From Siphonodentalium dalli (lineage: Eukaryota > Mollusca > Scaphopoda > Gadilida > Siphonodentaliidae), in assembly GCA_032622095.1 (NCBI GenBank), contig CP136068.1:163635465-163699464 (forward strand): 64,000 nt of DNA, written 5' to 3'. The translations under genes were made by a program, and so were the position numbers. Position 1 is the stretch's first letter. Every line of letters starts with the position of its first letter. Positions 10,729 to 19,758 of this stretch are shown in pieces. The notes beneath the pieces were generated by a model. That model was not told the origin of the DNA and did not search any database. It worked only from the letters and a program-made list of their open reading frames with translations.

Positions 10729-12166
10729 AAATCAATACTATACTACATACTAACTGACGAGTAGTAACCCTTGGGAAATGTTCAGATAATAAGTTAAACA
10801 AACGACCATAGGTCGTTTGTTGAACTTATTATCTAAACATTTCCCACCAATGAATATGATTTATTTTGTACTTGTTTTTTCATTTCGTCTGGTTGTCGTC
10901 TTCTTATATACCTACGAATAATAGACCCTTCCAATGTATACTTTTATAATAATAATAATATATAGCATTTGTATAACGCGTCATCCCTGGTCTAGCTCGA
11001 AGCGCTTGGGACTCTATATGCAGGTATATACATTGTACATGTACAGACATTAGACTATTTACTATCAATGGAAACGGAGAATGATGCAATGTTGCTATTT
11101 AAGGCTAGTTGTGTGTGGGTAAATATTGAACAGGTGCGTCTTAAGTCGTTGCTTGAAGATGTCGATAGAGTGCGAACGACGAATGTCGAGAGGGATGGAG
11201 TTCCAGACACTTGGTGCGGAGTGTGTAAAACAGACGACGATCAATGTTCTTATATTTACCCATGTGAACAGCCAGAAGCTGTTTTTCCTTTGAACGGATG
11301 TTATCACGGCCTGGTACATACAACGTAAGAATGTCCGAGATATATGCTGGTGCAGATGAATTAAAGTAACGATAGCAGAACGTTGCTAACTTGAAATCAT
11401 TCGCGCGCGCACTGGGAGCCAATGTAGGTTTTTTCAAAATTGGAGAGACATGGGTTGATTTCGGAACACGCAATACAATCCTCGCGGCTGAGTTCTGTAG
11501 ACGTTGCAGACGACTTAATTGTTCTTGTGAACTTCCCACGAAAAGCGCAGGCATTGTTAAGTATGGACGAAGACGACTAAGGCGCATAAGTTCAATTTGT
11601 ATGGTACGGGAAATGTGTTGTACTTGAGTGTCCGTGGATAACGAATTAGAAATGGTGACACCGAGATTTTTCGCACACGTTGTATATGCTCAATTTCACA
11701 TCCACCGATGTTCAAACTTCTGATTGTGAATGGTTCGTGCTTACCGGCTGGGGGACACACAATTACTTCAGTTTTGTCATCATTTAATTTAAGCTTATTA
11801 GACAACATCCACCTTTTGACGCCAGAGACACAAAATTCCACTTTTCTTATTAAAGACGACAGGCCATATGTAGGGACAGAACCGTAAATTTGCGTGTCGT
11901 CCGCGTACATATGTACGTTGAGTCCATGTTTCCGAATCAAGTTTCCCAGAGGTAGAGTGTACAATGTGTAAAGAACCGGTCCTAATACGGAGCCTTGAGG
12001 AACTCCAAACTTAAGAGACTTTCTGTCAGAAAATAAATCTTTGATTCGTACCATCTGAACACGTCCAGTAAGGTAAGACTGGAACCAGGACAGTGCTTTT
12101 GCGCTGATTCCGAAGGTCTTAATGAGAATAACTTAATGGAAGAATTAATTTAGTATAGAAAGGATT
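10729..12166. mobile_element. MITE-E split by an L2-like LINE
   Basis: The left part (10,729-10,945) has a decayed TIR (TATACTACATACTAACTGAC), GACGAGTAGTAACCC, and the best-preserved MITE-E hairpin at 10,773-10,845: about 35-bp arms, loop ATA, centre CGACCATAGGTCG at 10,803-10,815. Body sequence then stops at CCAATGTATACTTTTA. The missing right TIR (TTTAGTATAGAAAGGATTA) reappears at 12,149-12,166, immediately past the 5' end of the inserted LINE. This is a nested insertion inferred from the two halves. Confidence 0.7.
10946..12132 (-). pseudogene. 5'-truncated L2-like LINE reverse transcriptase
   Basis: Read on -, the sequence starts inside the RT domain (IKTFGISAKALSWFQSYLTG), then FGVPQGSVLGPVLYTLY, then the catalytic MYADDTQIYG (within 11,557-12,054), then a thumb/C-terminal region including LQRLQNSAARIVLRVPKSTH, ATFCYRYFNSSAPAYI and SAPSVWNSIPLDIRR. 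These belong to two further frames (11,141-11,587 and 11,095-11,319), so at least two frameshifts break the ORF. The 3' end has an AAGCGCTT-containing segment and an ATT trinucleotide tail (plus-strand AAT repeats at 10,946-10,960), the usual ending of L2 elements. The endonuclease and N-terminal RT are absent. L2 rather than another CR1-group clade is my best reading, not proven. Confidence 0.88.
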
Positions 12167-12700
12167 ATGTGAGACTATTCAATTATCCTTCTCTTTTTTA
12201 CGTTTGTTCCTTCGTTTACTATTACTTTTGGGATTTTCTGATAAGGAAAACTAACATAACGATCTAGTATAATAATTGTGGCTCTAATAGAAGAATAGCA
12301 AAGCCACTGAAAGGTCTGTTAATTGGGGACATAAAGTAAATATACCCCCCTAAATTGCTAAATTACATGAAAAGTAATTAATTAATTTCAGACGTCTGTA
12401 TAAAACCCCATGTGGCGGAAATTTATAGGTAACTCGATATTTCAAATTGAAAACAGCCCATTTAATAGCGATGTACATAATCTGTTCGCACTCTGTATCC
12501 ATTTTCATATTCTATAGTATAGCGCGATATAATATCCTCAGGATAGAAACGTATAGGACAGAAAGGTATCAAGATTTGGTTAGCTTAGAGGCTTTAGGTC
12601 AAATGACGGTACTTTTTAATAACAGCATGTCTTTGTCCCATCAGCATCATAGCAATACAGCAGGACCCACCAACATCATACAAAAATCAGCAAGACCACT
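12167..12700. other. No gene recognised
   Basis: Unique sequence. A CAGCAGGACCCACCAACATC motif at about 12,658 is related to one near 6,265, suggesting an uncharacterised dispersed repeat. Confidence 0.4.
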
Positions 12701-12748
12701 TGCCCTGTGCCAATGCATTCTCTTATATATGCGAGTCGACCATAGGTC
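12701..12748. mobile_element. Half cassette hairpin
   Basis: CCCTGTGCCAATGCATTCTC through the loop ATAGGTC, then an abrupt break at about 12,748 into unrelated sequence. Only the left arm and loop remain, about 95 bp upstream of a complete MITE-A. Confidence 0.75.
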
Positions 12749-12842
12749 AAGCATTCTAGTAACATCGCAGAAAATTTTCGCAATCGAGAGTCAGTGCATT
12801 TAATTAATATATCAGACTGACGGTGTGTGTTGTCAATTTGGA

Positions 12843-13243
12843 TTAACCCTTTACCCAACAGAAGGGCCCTGTGCCAATGAATTCTCTTATATATGCGAGT
12901 CGACCATAGGTCGCCTCGCATATATAAGAGAATGCATTGGCTTAACACATTAAAAAATTATAAAATTGTTAAAGAATGTAAGACAAAATGGTAAAAAGTG
13001 TTAAAAAAAGATTTTTTTTAGGCCAATGCATTCTATTATATATGCGAGGCGACCTATGGTCGACTCGCATATATAAGAGAATGCATTGGCACAGGGCATA
13101 ACTGTAACCATCACAATGTGGTCAATGAGCCGGTTACAATGATATCCATATTTGTATGGTTCTATTGAGACAGACCGAAGATATTTTAGGCTGTTGAAGC
13201 TTTATTTGGCCGGTTTTGGCCGGTTTGTTGGGTAAAGGATTAA
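12843..13243. mobile_element. MITE-A copy 1, complete, 401 bp, two hairpins
   Basis: Ends are TTAACCCTTTACCCAACA and TGTTGGGTAAAGGATTAA, with TTAA at both extremities. Hairpin 1 is at 12,873-12,941 and hairpin 2 at 13,022-13,090. Each has about 33-bp arms around a 3-nt loop (ATA or TAT), and the second is the reverse complement of the first. The spacer is AT-rich with TTGTTAAAGAATGTAAG. The unpaired right part contains ACAGACCGAAGATATTTTAG and two GGCCGGTTTTGG-like motifs. There is no ORF for a transposase; a piggyBac-like source is inferred from TTAA and CCC termini. Confidence 0.92.
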
Positions 13244-13261
13244 TATATTTGTAAAAATAAC

Positions 13262-13331
13262 TACTTTGAGCAAGATTATTCTCCATTTCTATTTGGTCAC
13301 CCCACTGGAGTATTTCACATCACTTTAGTAG
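13262..13331 (-). repeat. Solitary copy of the 8.4-kb minisatellite unit
   Basis: CTACTTTGAGCAAGATTATT and TTTGGTCACC...GGAGTATTTCACATCACTTT match the reverse complement of the 55-bp unit. The flanking TACTTTGAG also matches the edge of the array near 8,842. Confidence 0.75.
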
Positions 13332-13468
13332 CTAGAGTGTTCAAGACGGCGGATGCCTTATGGCCCATTCAAAATTATTTTCCATTTCTTTAAGAAAAAG
13401 TAATGGATTGTCAAGCATTTCAATTGCGCATCATGCACCATTATTCCATCCAATTATTTATTTGACAG

Positions 13469-13591
13469 ATATAAATGAGTGCGAGATATTGACAGCCAAG
13501 TGCGCATCTGATGGTACTGCCCTGTGTGTTGACGATCCGACTGGAGAACGTACATGTAACTCAGACTTGAGTGGAACGTACTGCGATACCC
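13469..13591 (+). CDS. EGF-like domain exon (calcium-binding EGF type), phase 1-1
   Basis: A 123-bp exon between an acceptor (TTTATTTGACAG, AG at 13,467-13,468) and a donor (GTAAGT from 13,592). It encodes (D)INECEILTAKCASDG, then ALCVDDPTGERTCNSDLSGT and YCDT. The DINEC start and the C-x8-C ending with Gly at the usual position are typical of calcium-binding EGF modules, which sit in symmetrical phase 1-1 exons of secreted or membrane proteins. Only five cysteines are present: Arg occupies the expected fourth position (GERTC), so one canonical disulphide would be lost. No further EGF exons were found on + nearby, so the gene's other parts lie outside the window or this exon is a stranded duplicate. 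A (TA)n tract follows 20 bp into the intron. Confidence 0.75.
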
Positions 13592-13607
13592 GTAAGTATT
13601 ATTACTT

Positions 13608-13611
<4 letters not shown>

Positions 13612-13664
<53 letters not shown>
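13612..13664. repeat. (TA)n microsatellite
   Basis: About 53 bases of TA dinucleotide directly downstream of the EGF exon donor. Confidence 0.97.
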
Positions 13665-13665
<1 letters not shown>

Positions 13666-13676
13666 CCATATATATA

Positions 13677-14130
13677 TATACTAGCCGATGAGCCCGACGT
13701 TGTCCGGGCTATTCAAAAACAAAATTTCAAGTCGATAGCTCTACCCGTTTCCGAGATCTGGTCTGCGCATGCGCGAAGCTGGCGTCGCACGGACTCGGCG
13801 ACCCGATAAAATTCGTATCCGGGGCAAGATACATTCACATAGCAAATTTCAAGTCGATAGCTTCACCCGTTTCCGAGATCTCGTCTGCGCATGCGCGAAG
13901 CTGGTGTCGCACGGGCTCGGCGACCCGATAAAATTCGTATCCGGGGCAAGATACATTCACATAGCAAATTTCAAGTCGATAGCTCCACCCGTTTCCGAGA
14001 TCTCGTCTGCGCATGCGCGAAGCGGGCGCCGCACGGGCTCGCCAATACGATAACGTTCACCGCCTGGTCAAACTACACACACGTACCAAGTTTCGTCCCG
14101 ATCGGTCGAGAATCGTAGATTTGTATTAAT

Positions 14131-14162
<32 letters not shown>

Positions 14163-14198
14163 AACATACAGACAGAGGTCTTCAAAATATATATGAGA
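13677..14198. repeat. CGTCCGGGCT-family repeat with three internal 122-bp copies
   Basis: The head TACTAGCCGATGAGCCCGAC and GTTGTCCGGGCT match the copy at 5,831. The body holds three tandem copies of a 122-bp segment (GTCGATAGCT...CCGTTTCCGAGATCT...GCGCATGCGCGAAGC), the third shortened. The tail is (GACA)n with AAACAAACATACAGACAG and AAAATATATATGAG. ORFs across it repeat because 122-bp copies are near identical; they are not genes. Confidence 0.75.
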
Positions 14199-14276
14199 TA
14201 TATATATATATACCAGGGTTTTTTTTTTGAATTTGAAAATTCCTTGCATTTCTACTGAATTCTTGAAAAGTAAATA

Positions 14277-14346
14277 ACTATACTTTGAGCAAGATTATTC
14301 TCCATTTATATTTGATCACCCTACCGGAGTGTTTCATATCACGTTA
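14277..14346 (-). repeat. Second solitary copy of the 8.4-kb minisatellite unit
   Basis: TACTTTGAGCAAGATTATTC and TTTGATCACCCTACCGGAGT match the reverse complement of the unit, closer than the 13,262 copy. Confidence 0.75.
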
Positions 14347-14691
14347 ACACAGACTAGTTGCAGATATACATAATTATGTCCATCCTGCTGTGCTGAGCAA
14401 TCTGGCTCGCGTAACCCGCACACTTGAACAAGCGGCTTCGCGAGTCGGAAAAAAATATCAGACATGCTTGGTATGCGATTCCGAATGCTCGCGAGTTCTA
14501 TTGCTCATCGAAATCACCCCCACCCCACATACTTGTGCAATCTGCCTCATGTAAACCGCACACTTGAGCAATCGGGCTCGCGAGCCCCGTTTTCTTAGCC
14601 TGAAGTGTGTGAGAGCATTGAATAACAGATTGTCGTCATTTATCTAGGCATAAAGAAGGTATAACAATCCCTTGAAAAATAGAGTATGTAC
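14347..14691. other. No gene recognised
   Basis: Contains two related segments near 14,397-14,440 and 14,540-14,590 (GCAATCTGGCTCGCGTAACC, CGCACACTTGAACAAGCGG), a diverged duplication of about 50 bp. No exon. Confidence 0.5.
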
Positions 14692-14731
14692 ATGTATGTA
14701 AGGATTGTCTTTATAAAATTAGAATAGAGTA

Positions 14732-15495
14732 CACTGTATTTTGTCACTGTTGGTTTAACAATATGATACCGTTGGTTTGCCTACGGTATTATACCGTTGC
14801 TAGTTTTGACGGCCAAGTACCGTTGCTCAAACACGAGGTATGGATAGGATCACCTCCCTTGTGAGATTCGCAATGCATCTCGGGTAAATTCGCCATTAAT
14901 TGATGTCTCAGTGTCTGTCTCCGTCATTCGCGGGAGATTTGTTTTATAATTTAGTAGGCCTACTTTTTAATATGTTTCAACAGCTTGGGACAGGTTCCAA
15001 GCCGTTTAAATAGCACTAACGGTCTACCGAACGGGCTAAAGAAAGTGTAAACAAGCCCTATTCAACCACTTGCGATGTTTTAATAGCGACCGCGAAAATA
15101 GGTCACCTAGTAAAATTGGTTTGCACTGCAGTCATTCACTCTATAAGTATTAGTTATAACGGATCACTTTTCACATTTTCGCTAATTTCTCTACTAATAA
15201 CTGAATCAAAGTAATTATTTTTGTTGGATCTTCTAGTCAGCTATATTACTACAAGTATCCTACCGTTTATTCCAACAGTACAATGTATCGACGGTGTACT
15301 GTTATTTCAACAGTATCCTACCGTGTATTCCAACAGTACAATGTATCAACGGTATACTGTTATTTCAACAGTATCCTACCGTTTACTTCAACAGTACAAT
15401 GTATCAACGGTATACTGTTATTTCGACAGGGATTGTACTGGCAACTAAGTTGACGGTGCATTACCGTAGTTATAACGTTATTAAATTTTACAGTG
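14732..15495. mobile_element. CACTG-ended non-autonomous DNA transposon, 764 bp
   Basis: Starts CACTGTATTTT and ends AAATTTTACAGTG, giving a short TIR of CACTGTA. It is flanked by TA on both sides (14,730-14,731; 15,496-15,497). The interior is rich in TACCGTTG/CAACAGTA motifs. CACTG termini occur in EnSpm/CACTA and a few other superfamilies; a 2-bp TA duplication leaves the class open. No transposase frame. Confidence 0.7.
15256..15428. repeat. 58-bp tandem repeat, about 3 copies
   Basis: Spacing of CCAACAGTACAATGTATC is 58 bp (15,272; 15,330; 15,388). Each unit can pair internally (ACGGTATACTGTT with AACAGTATCCTACCGT). It lies inside the CACTG-ended element. Confidence 0.9.
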
Positions 15496-15575
15496 TATGT
15501 ATGTAAGGATTGTCTTTATAAAATTAGAATAGAGTATGTATGTGAGGATTGTCTTTATAAAATGTATTTCAATAA

Positions 15576-16020
15576 GTAGTGAAAGTACATGTTGTATGAT
15601 TTAAATGTATTGCTTATGACAAGGAACAATTCGCTCAATATAGACGAAAAATTACCTGTAAATAGGATGAAATTATCTCGCAAGAATCAAGCAGTGCGTT
15701 AGCATAGTACCGTTACATCTGGAACTACCGTTCATATTCTGGCACCATATGGTTTTCTATAATAAAATGCCTATACAAAAATTGCCGTCCAAACTTCCCA
15801 GTGCTTGAACGTACCCTTAGATGCAGCAATGCACTATTGGGCGATCACCAATGATATGTTCACACCGCTGATAAAATAACCTGGCAATTGTTCACGAAAT
15901 TCTTCACAATACTATATATCCATCACACAATTTTGAGTTACGCCTTTTAAAATTCCAGTCGCTACTCCTTTCCATTATCTAAAATTATTTACGAAGTGAT
16001 TTCGCAATAGTAGACAATAT
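15576..16020. other. No gene recognised
   Basis: Unique AT-rich sequence; no supported feature. Confidence 0.5.
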
Positions 16021-16475
16021 GTGACCCGCCATATCAAATCCAGTCGTAAGTCGGGATATTTTTACCCTGTGCCAATGCATTCTCTTATATATGCGAGTCG
16101 ACCATAGGTCGCCTCGCATATAAGAGAATGCATTGGCCTAACAATTTTTTATCATTTTGTTTAAATAAATGTTTCTTACAATTTTGAGGACATAAAATAA
16201 AAAACATCCATGACCCTGCAGGGAGCCCCACACATATATAGAAGCATATAGAAGAGTGTCGTCTGCTCATGTTTGTCTGGGGCTCTGTATGGGTGAAATT
16301 ATAAAATTGTTAAAGAATACAAGAAAATATTATTAAAATTGTAAAATATTGTTAGGCCAAAGCATTCTCTTATATATGCGAGGCGACCTGTGGTCGACTC
16401 GCATATATAAGAGAATGCATTGGCACAGAGTAAAAAAAATCCCGACTTACGACTGGATTTGATATGGCGGGTCAC
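16021..16475. mobile_element. MITE-B copy 1, two hairpins, GTGACCCGCC ends
   Basis: TIRs of about 37 bp: GTGACCCGCCATATCAAATC plus CAGTCGTAAGTCGGGAT at the left, and the complement at the right ending GGCGGGTCAC. Inside are the cassette hairpins at 16,071-16,137 and 16,356-16,424, with the same CCCTGTGCC and TTAGGCC junctions as in MITE-A. The spacer has an extra segment (16,200-16,300, GGGAGCCCCACACATATATA). The termini lie within ATAT, so the target duplication cannot be resolved. The ends are unrelated to the TTAACCC families. Confidence 0.9.
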
Positions 16476-16760
16476 ATATGGTCATGCAGCATGCATGCGA
16501 GCAAATCAACCATTATAATCATAATGATGAAATACGAATAGAAAGTCGCCGCGACTAATCGCGCGCCCAAATGCAGATGGAAATCAGGCCATGCGTATGC
16601 ATTGCTTCTTCTTTTGACGATCGAGCACGCGATCTGTGCGATCTTTTGTCGGTTAACCTTGTCGTTATTGTAAGCTAATTACTGGGAGTAAAGCTATGAC
16701 GTACACCCCGCTGGTTTCTAGAATCAAGACCTCCTACACAAAACAGCCGAGGAGCAGCAT

Positions 16761-17105
16761 AATTCACCCGACACGACCCCTTGTTACAGTATATTGTATG
16801 GAATATATTAAAGATGCATTGTCAGAATTCACCCGACACGACCTCCTGTTACAGCACAGCATGGTATGGGATATATTAAAGATGCACTGTCAGAATTCAC
16901 CCGACACGACCACCTGCTACAGTACAATAATGTCATGGTATGGAATATATTAAATATGTACTGTCAGAAATCACCCGATACGACCCCATGTTACAGTACA
17001 TGGTATGACATATATTAAAGATGCACTGTCAGAAATCACCCGACACGACCATCTGTTACAGCACATGGTATGAAATAATATATTAAAGATGTCCTGTCAG
17101 AATTC
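16761..17105. repeat. 65-75-bp tandem repeat, 5 copies
   Basis: Units start at AATTCACCCGACACGACC (16,761; 16,826; 16,893) or AATCACCCGA (about 16,968; 17,033) and contain TGTTACAGTACATGGTATG and ATATATTAAAGATGCACTGT. Confidence 0.92.
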
Positions 17106-17169
17106 ACTTTAATAAGTTGTGCATATCAACCCACTGAGAAGGCCCTTTGTCCCTTTAATGAAACATGTT

Positions 17170-17418
17170 TTAATCCTTTCTATACTAAGACATCATTGAC
17201 GAGTAGTTATCCCATTTAACCCATAGGTATGTTCAGATATAAGTTCAACAACCGACCATATGTTGTTGAACCTATTGTCTAAATATTGCCCTCAATCAAT
17301 AGGGCTCCATCTGCACTGTTATTTTTCTGTCGTCAGCTTTTCACGCCTTAACATCCCTCCAAATCAATAATAGATCATTCCGATGTACAGAAAATGCATT
17401 TAGTATAGAAAGGATTAA
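17170..17418. mobile_element. MITE-E, complete short copy, 249 bp
   Basis: TTAATCCTTTCTATACTAA at the left and TTTAGTATAGAAAGGATTAA at the right form a TIR bounded by TTAA. Inside are CATTGACGAGTAGTTATCCC and a hairpin (GTTCAGATATAAGTTCAAC to GTTGAACCTATTGTCTAAAT) around CCGACCATATG. The body motif TCTGTCGTCAGC matches other copies. A TTAA-type, piggyBac-like insertion is inferred. Confidence 0.85.
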
Positions 17419-18443
17419 GGTTGCGAAGTGTTTATTATTTCAACATGAAGGTCATGGCTATTTTTTCTGAAATTTAATCTTCCACAATTGATTCAAAATC
17501 CCCAAACGTAAGGATCTACTTAAAAGTTAGAGCACCTATATAGTGCAAGTAATAGTTCGTTATGAGGAAAAATATTTTATTAAAGCAATGTTGGACTTTG
17601 TTATTATTATCATCACAGACAATTCGGAAGAAAGTAACGTTTACGTTGTGTTCATGTCGTATTTACTCGTGCTATATAAATTAATATATATGTTAATGAC
17701 ACTGTATTTATACACATATACATTGTATATATATAGGCAACGGCACACTGAGTATTTTGCATTAAAGTCACATGGCGAATTGCGCTCCAGAATGCACCTA
17801 ATATTATTCGATTTTAAATTTTACCGCCATCGAAATATATCTATGAATAAACAAAATACCTTTCTAAAACCATTATATGTCACACAAAGACGGATTGGAG
17901 TCATACAAAATACAAAATCGATTTCGATATTCGGATCCGAGCAATACGACGTGTCACTAACTCGCGGCCATATTGGATCCACCACGTCCGGTTCAGTGGT
18001 TTTAGTGTTACAGGTCAAAGTTTTGGAGTAGCATTCCATATATGGAAGTCATGAATAATTCCAAATCTCCAAATGGAAATGCTACACCAAAACGACCATT
18101 AGCACTAAAACTACGGAACCGAGTGTAGAAGAATCTCTGAAACCACGGAACTGAGCCGGGGGATTCCAATACGGCCGCGACCCAGTGATCGCGCTTATTG
18201 CTGCGCCAATCGTATTCCTTGAAATTCCGGAATCGGAAACGGAATAATACGCGAATGTCCGGAAACGTATATCTTAACTTGAAAATAATTTAACATCACG
18301 CACAGCTTTCTCTTTTAATCATCAAAAGTATGTATTAGCATAGAAGTTTGAGAGCTACCATCAGTTCTAGATGTTCTTCCCGTAGTCTACATGTGTAAGT
18401 TGTAAATATTCCATGCAACCTGCACAAACGAAACAATCACAAA
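17419..18443. other. No gene recognised
   Basis: Overlapping open frames on both strands (17,543-18,031 and 17,821-18,039) lack motifs and splice context. Their mirror openness argues for chance. Confidence 0.4.
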
Positions 18444-18980
18444 TGTACCCATATCAAGCCATGAATCTCTACTCTGGCTAACGCCCGTTGAGATCATATT
18501 CCACCAGTACAAAACCTGGGAACTTTTTGAAGGTTTGACGGGGAACCTTATAAAGTCAAATAAATGACACAGGGAAATTATTTCTTAGTTAATTCATGTT
18601 TCTTAATAATGAACTTCATTGTAGATGAAGGTCCCAACTCGAAATTTCATGCTTCTCTGTGACTTATGTGAGCCGCTATCGCAATAAATATTGAATGAAT
18701 TACTCAGCAGAAATTCCATAATTGTAAGCGCGACGCAAAGCAAAATTGCTCACAAAATCACTTAAATCGTGAAATTTCGAGTTGGGACCTTCACCTATAG
18801 AGTGAAGTACATTATCAATGAACAGATAACTACTAAGAAATATAATCCCTGTATTAATTTTTTTTTTTTATTAACTTTATAATGGTCCCTGTCAAAACTT
18901 CAAAAAGTGGTACATGTGGAATATGATCTCCACGGGCGTTAGCCAGAGTAGAGATTCATGGCATGATCTAAAATGTACCG
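18444..18980. mobile_element. Foldback element 1, two arms of about 240 bp
   Basis: The left arm begins near GTACCCATATCAAGCCATGA. The right arm ends in GATTCATGGCATGATCTAAA, ATGTACC. Matching pairs include CTCTACTCTGGCTAACGCCC with GGGCGTTAGCCAGAGTAGAG, and GAAGGTCCCAACTCGAAATT with AATTTCGAGTTGGGACCTTC. The unpaired loop is about 40 bp (around 18,690-18,740). No ORF. The arms have diverged by small indels, so this is not a recent insertion. Confidence 0.85.
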
Positions 18981-19147
18981 AAACATATAAGAAACAAAAC
19001 AGGATTTTTATGTCATCGACTAGTTTTTTCGGAAATCTTCCAAGTAAGTTTTTTTATATAAACGTACCTCTTACCAAAATTAATTATGTATTTAGGGTTA
19101 GAACGAGTCATGTCCCTTTAAATGTTATTTCGTCCTACCGTACTTAC

Positions 19148-19358
19148 GTTCGTCGCAATCATCCCCAATCCATCCCTCGTAGCATTTACACAGACCGCTG
19201 TCAGTTAACGCGAAATAACCGTGGAGACACGAGCTGAAAGCGCGCTTCAAGTCTGTTTCCAGATCATATTGTCGTGCGTCCGAATATGCAAGACAAAACG
19301 TTCCCGCAAGAAATACAGAAGCAAGAGCTGAACTGGTTATCTGCGAAAAGGACACCAT
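19148..19358 (-). CDS. First coding exon of a secreted EGF-domain protein
   Basis: The ATG at 19,358 (on -) starts MVSFSQITSSALASVFLAG, TFCLAYSDA, a good cleavable signal peptide. After about 15 residues come SSCLHGYFALTDSGLCKC and YEGWIGDDCDE. The C-x-C-x8-C ending with GW and G is the second half of an EGF-like domain. The exon closes with GACGAAC then GTAAGT (intron starts at 19,147), phase 1, the junction phase used by shuffled extracellular modules. An upstream in-frame ATG at 19,442 would place the signal peptide internally, so 19,358 is preferred. No following exon was identified on - down to the foldback element. The EGF exon at 13,469 is on the other strand and cannot be part of the same transcript. 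Confidence 0.65.
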
Positions 19359-19758
19359 GATGCGAACACAACCACAGCACAGAATAGTTCGTACGGACGC
19401 AACGTTTCGGTTTTTATTCACAATGGCTAGCGCCAACAACAATGAGAACAGAAAGCGTCTCGAATCGTCCTATTGTAAGGTACCTACGACATTGACACAG
19501 TTTTTTTCTTTTCTTATGAATATGCTTTGTGTACGTATGATACACATATCTAACAATTCATAAGAAGCAATTAAGTTTCAAGTGTGGAGCAATTTGACCA
19601 CCGCTTTGCCATCACCACCATCAACGCCGTCTCGTTCTATATATTATACCCGCCCTGCGTGGTGTGAATCAGGGTCCAGCGTGGGAGGCAAAGGTTGCGC
19701 TGGTGCTCAAGATATATCAATATTGTATTATCATCCCGTGTATGGGTATATCTCCTGT

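Larger units (their letters stand above)
14692..15575. repeat. 40-bp tandem repeat interrupted by a DNA transposon
   Basis: The unit TGTATGTAAGGATTGTCTTT plus ATAAAATTAGAATAGAGTA occurs at 14,693-14,731, again at 15,496-15,535, and partly from 15,536. The CACTG-ended element sits exactly between copies one and two. Confidence 0.8.

Noticed and set aside
12676-12948. ORFs with MRGDLWSTRIYK-type peptides, also near 1,750, 2,743, 20,188, 25,031, 28,910 and 40,870
   Set aside because: They are translations of the cassette hairpin in its different orientations; the recurring peptide is DNA repeat, not a protein family.
17543-18039. Overlapping ORFs on both strands
   Set aside because: No motif, no splice context, mutual overlap.
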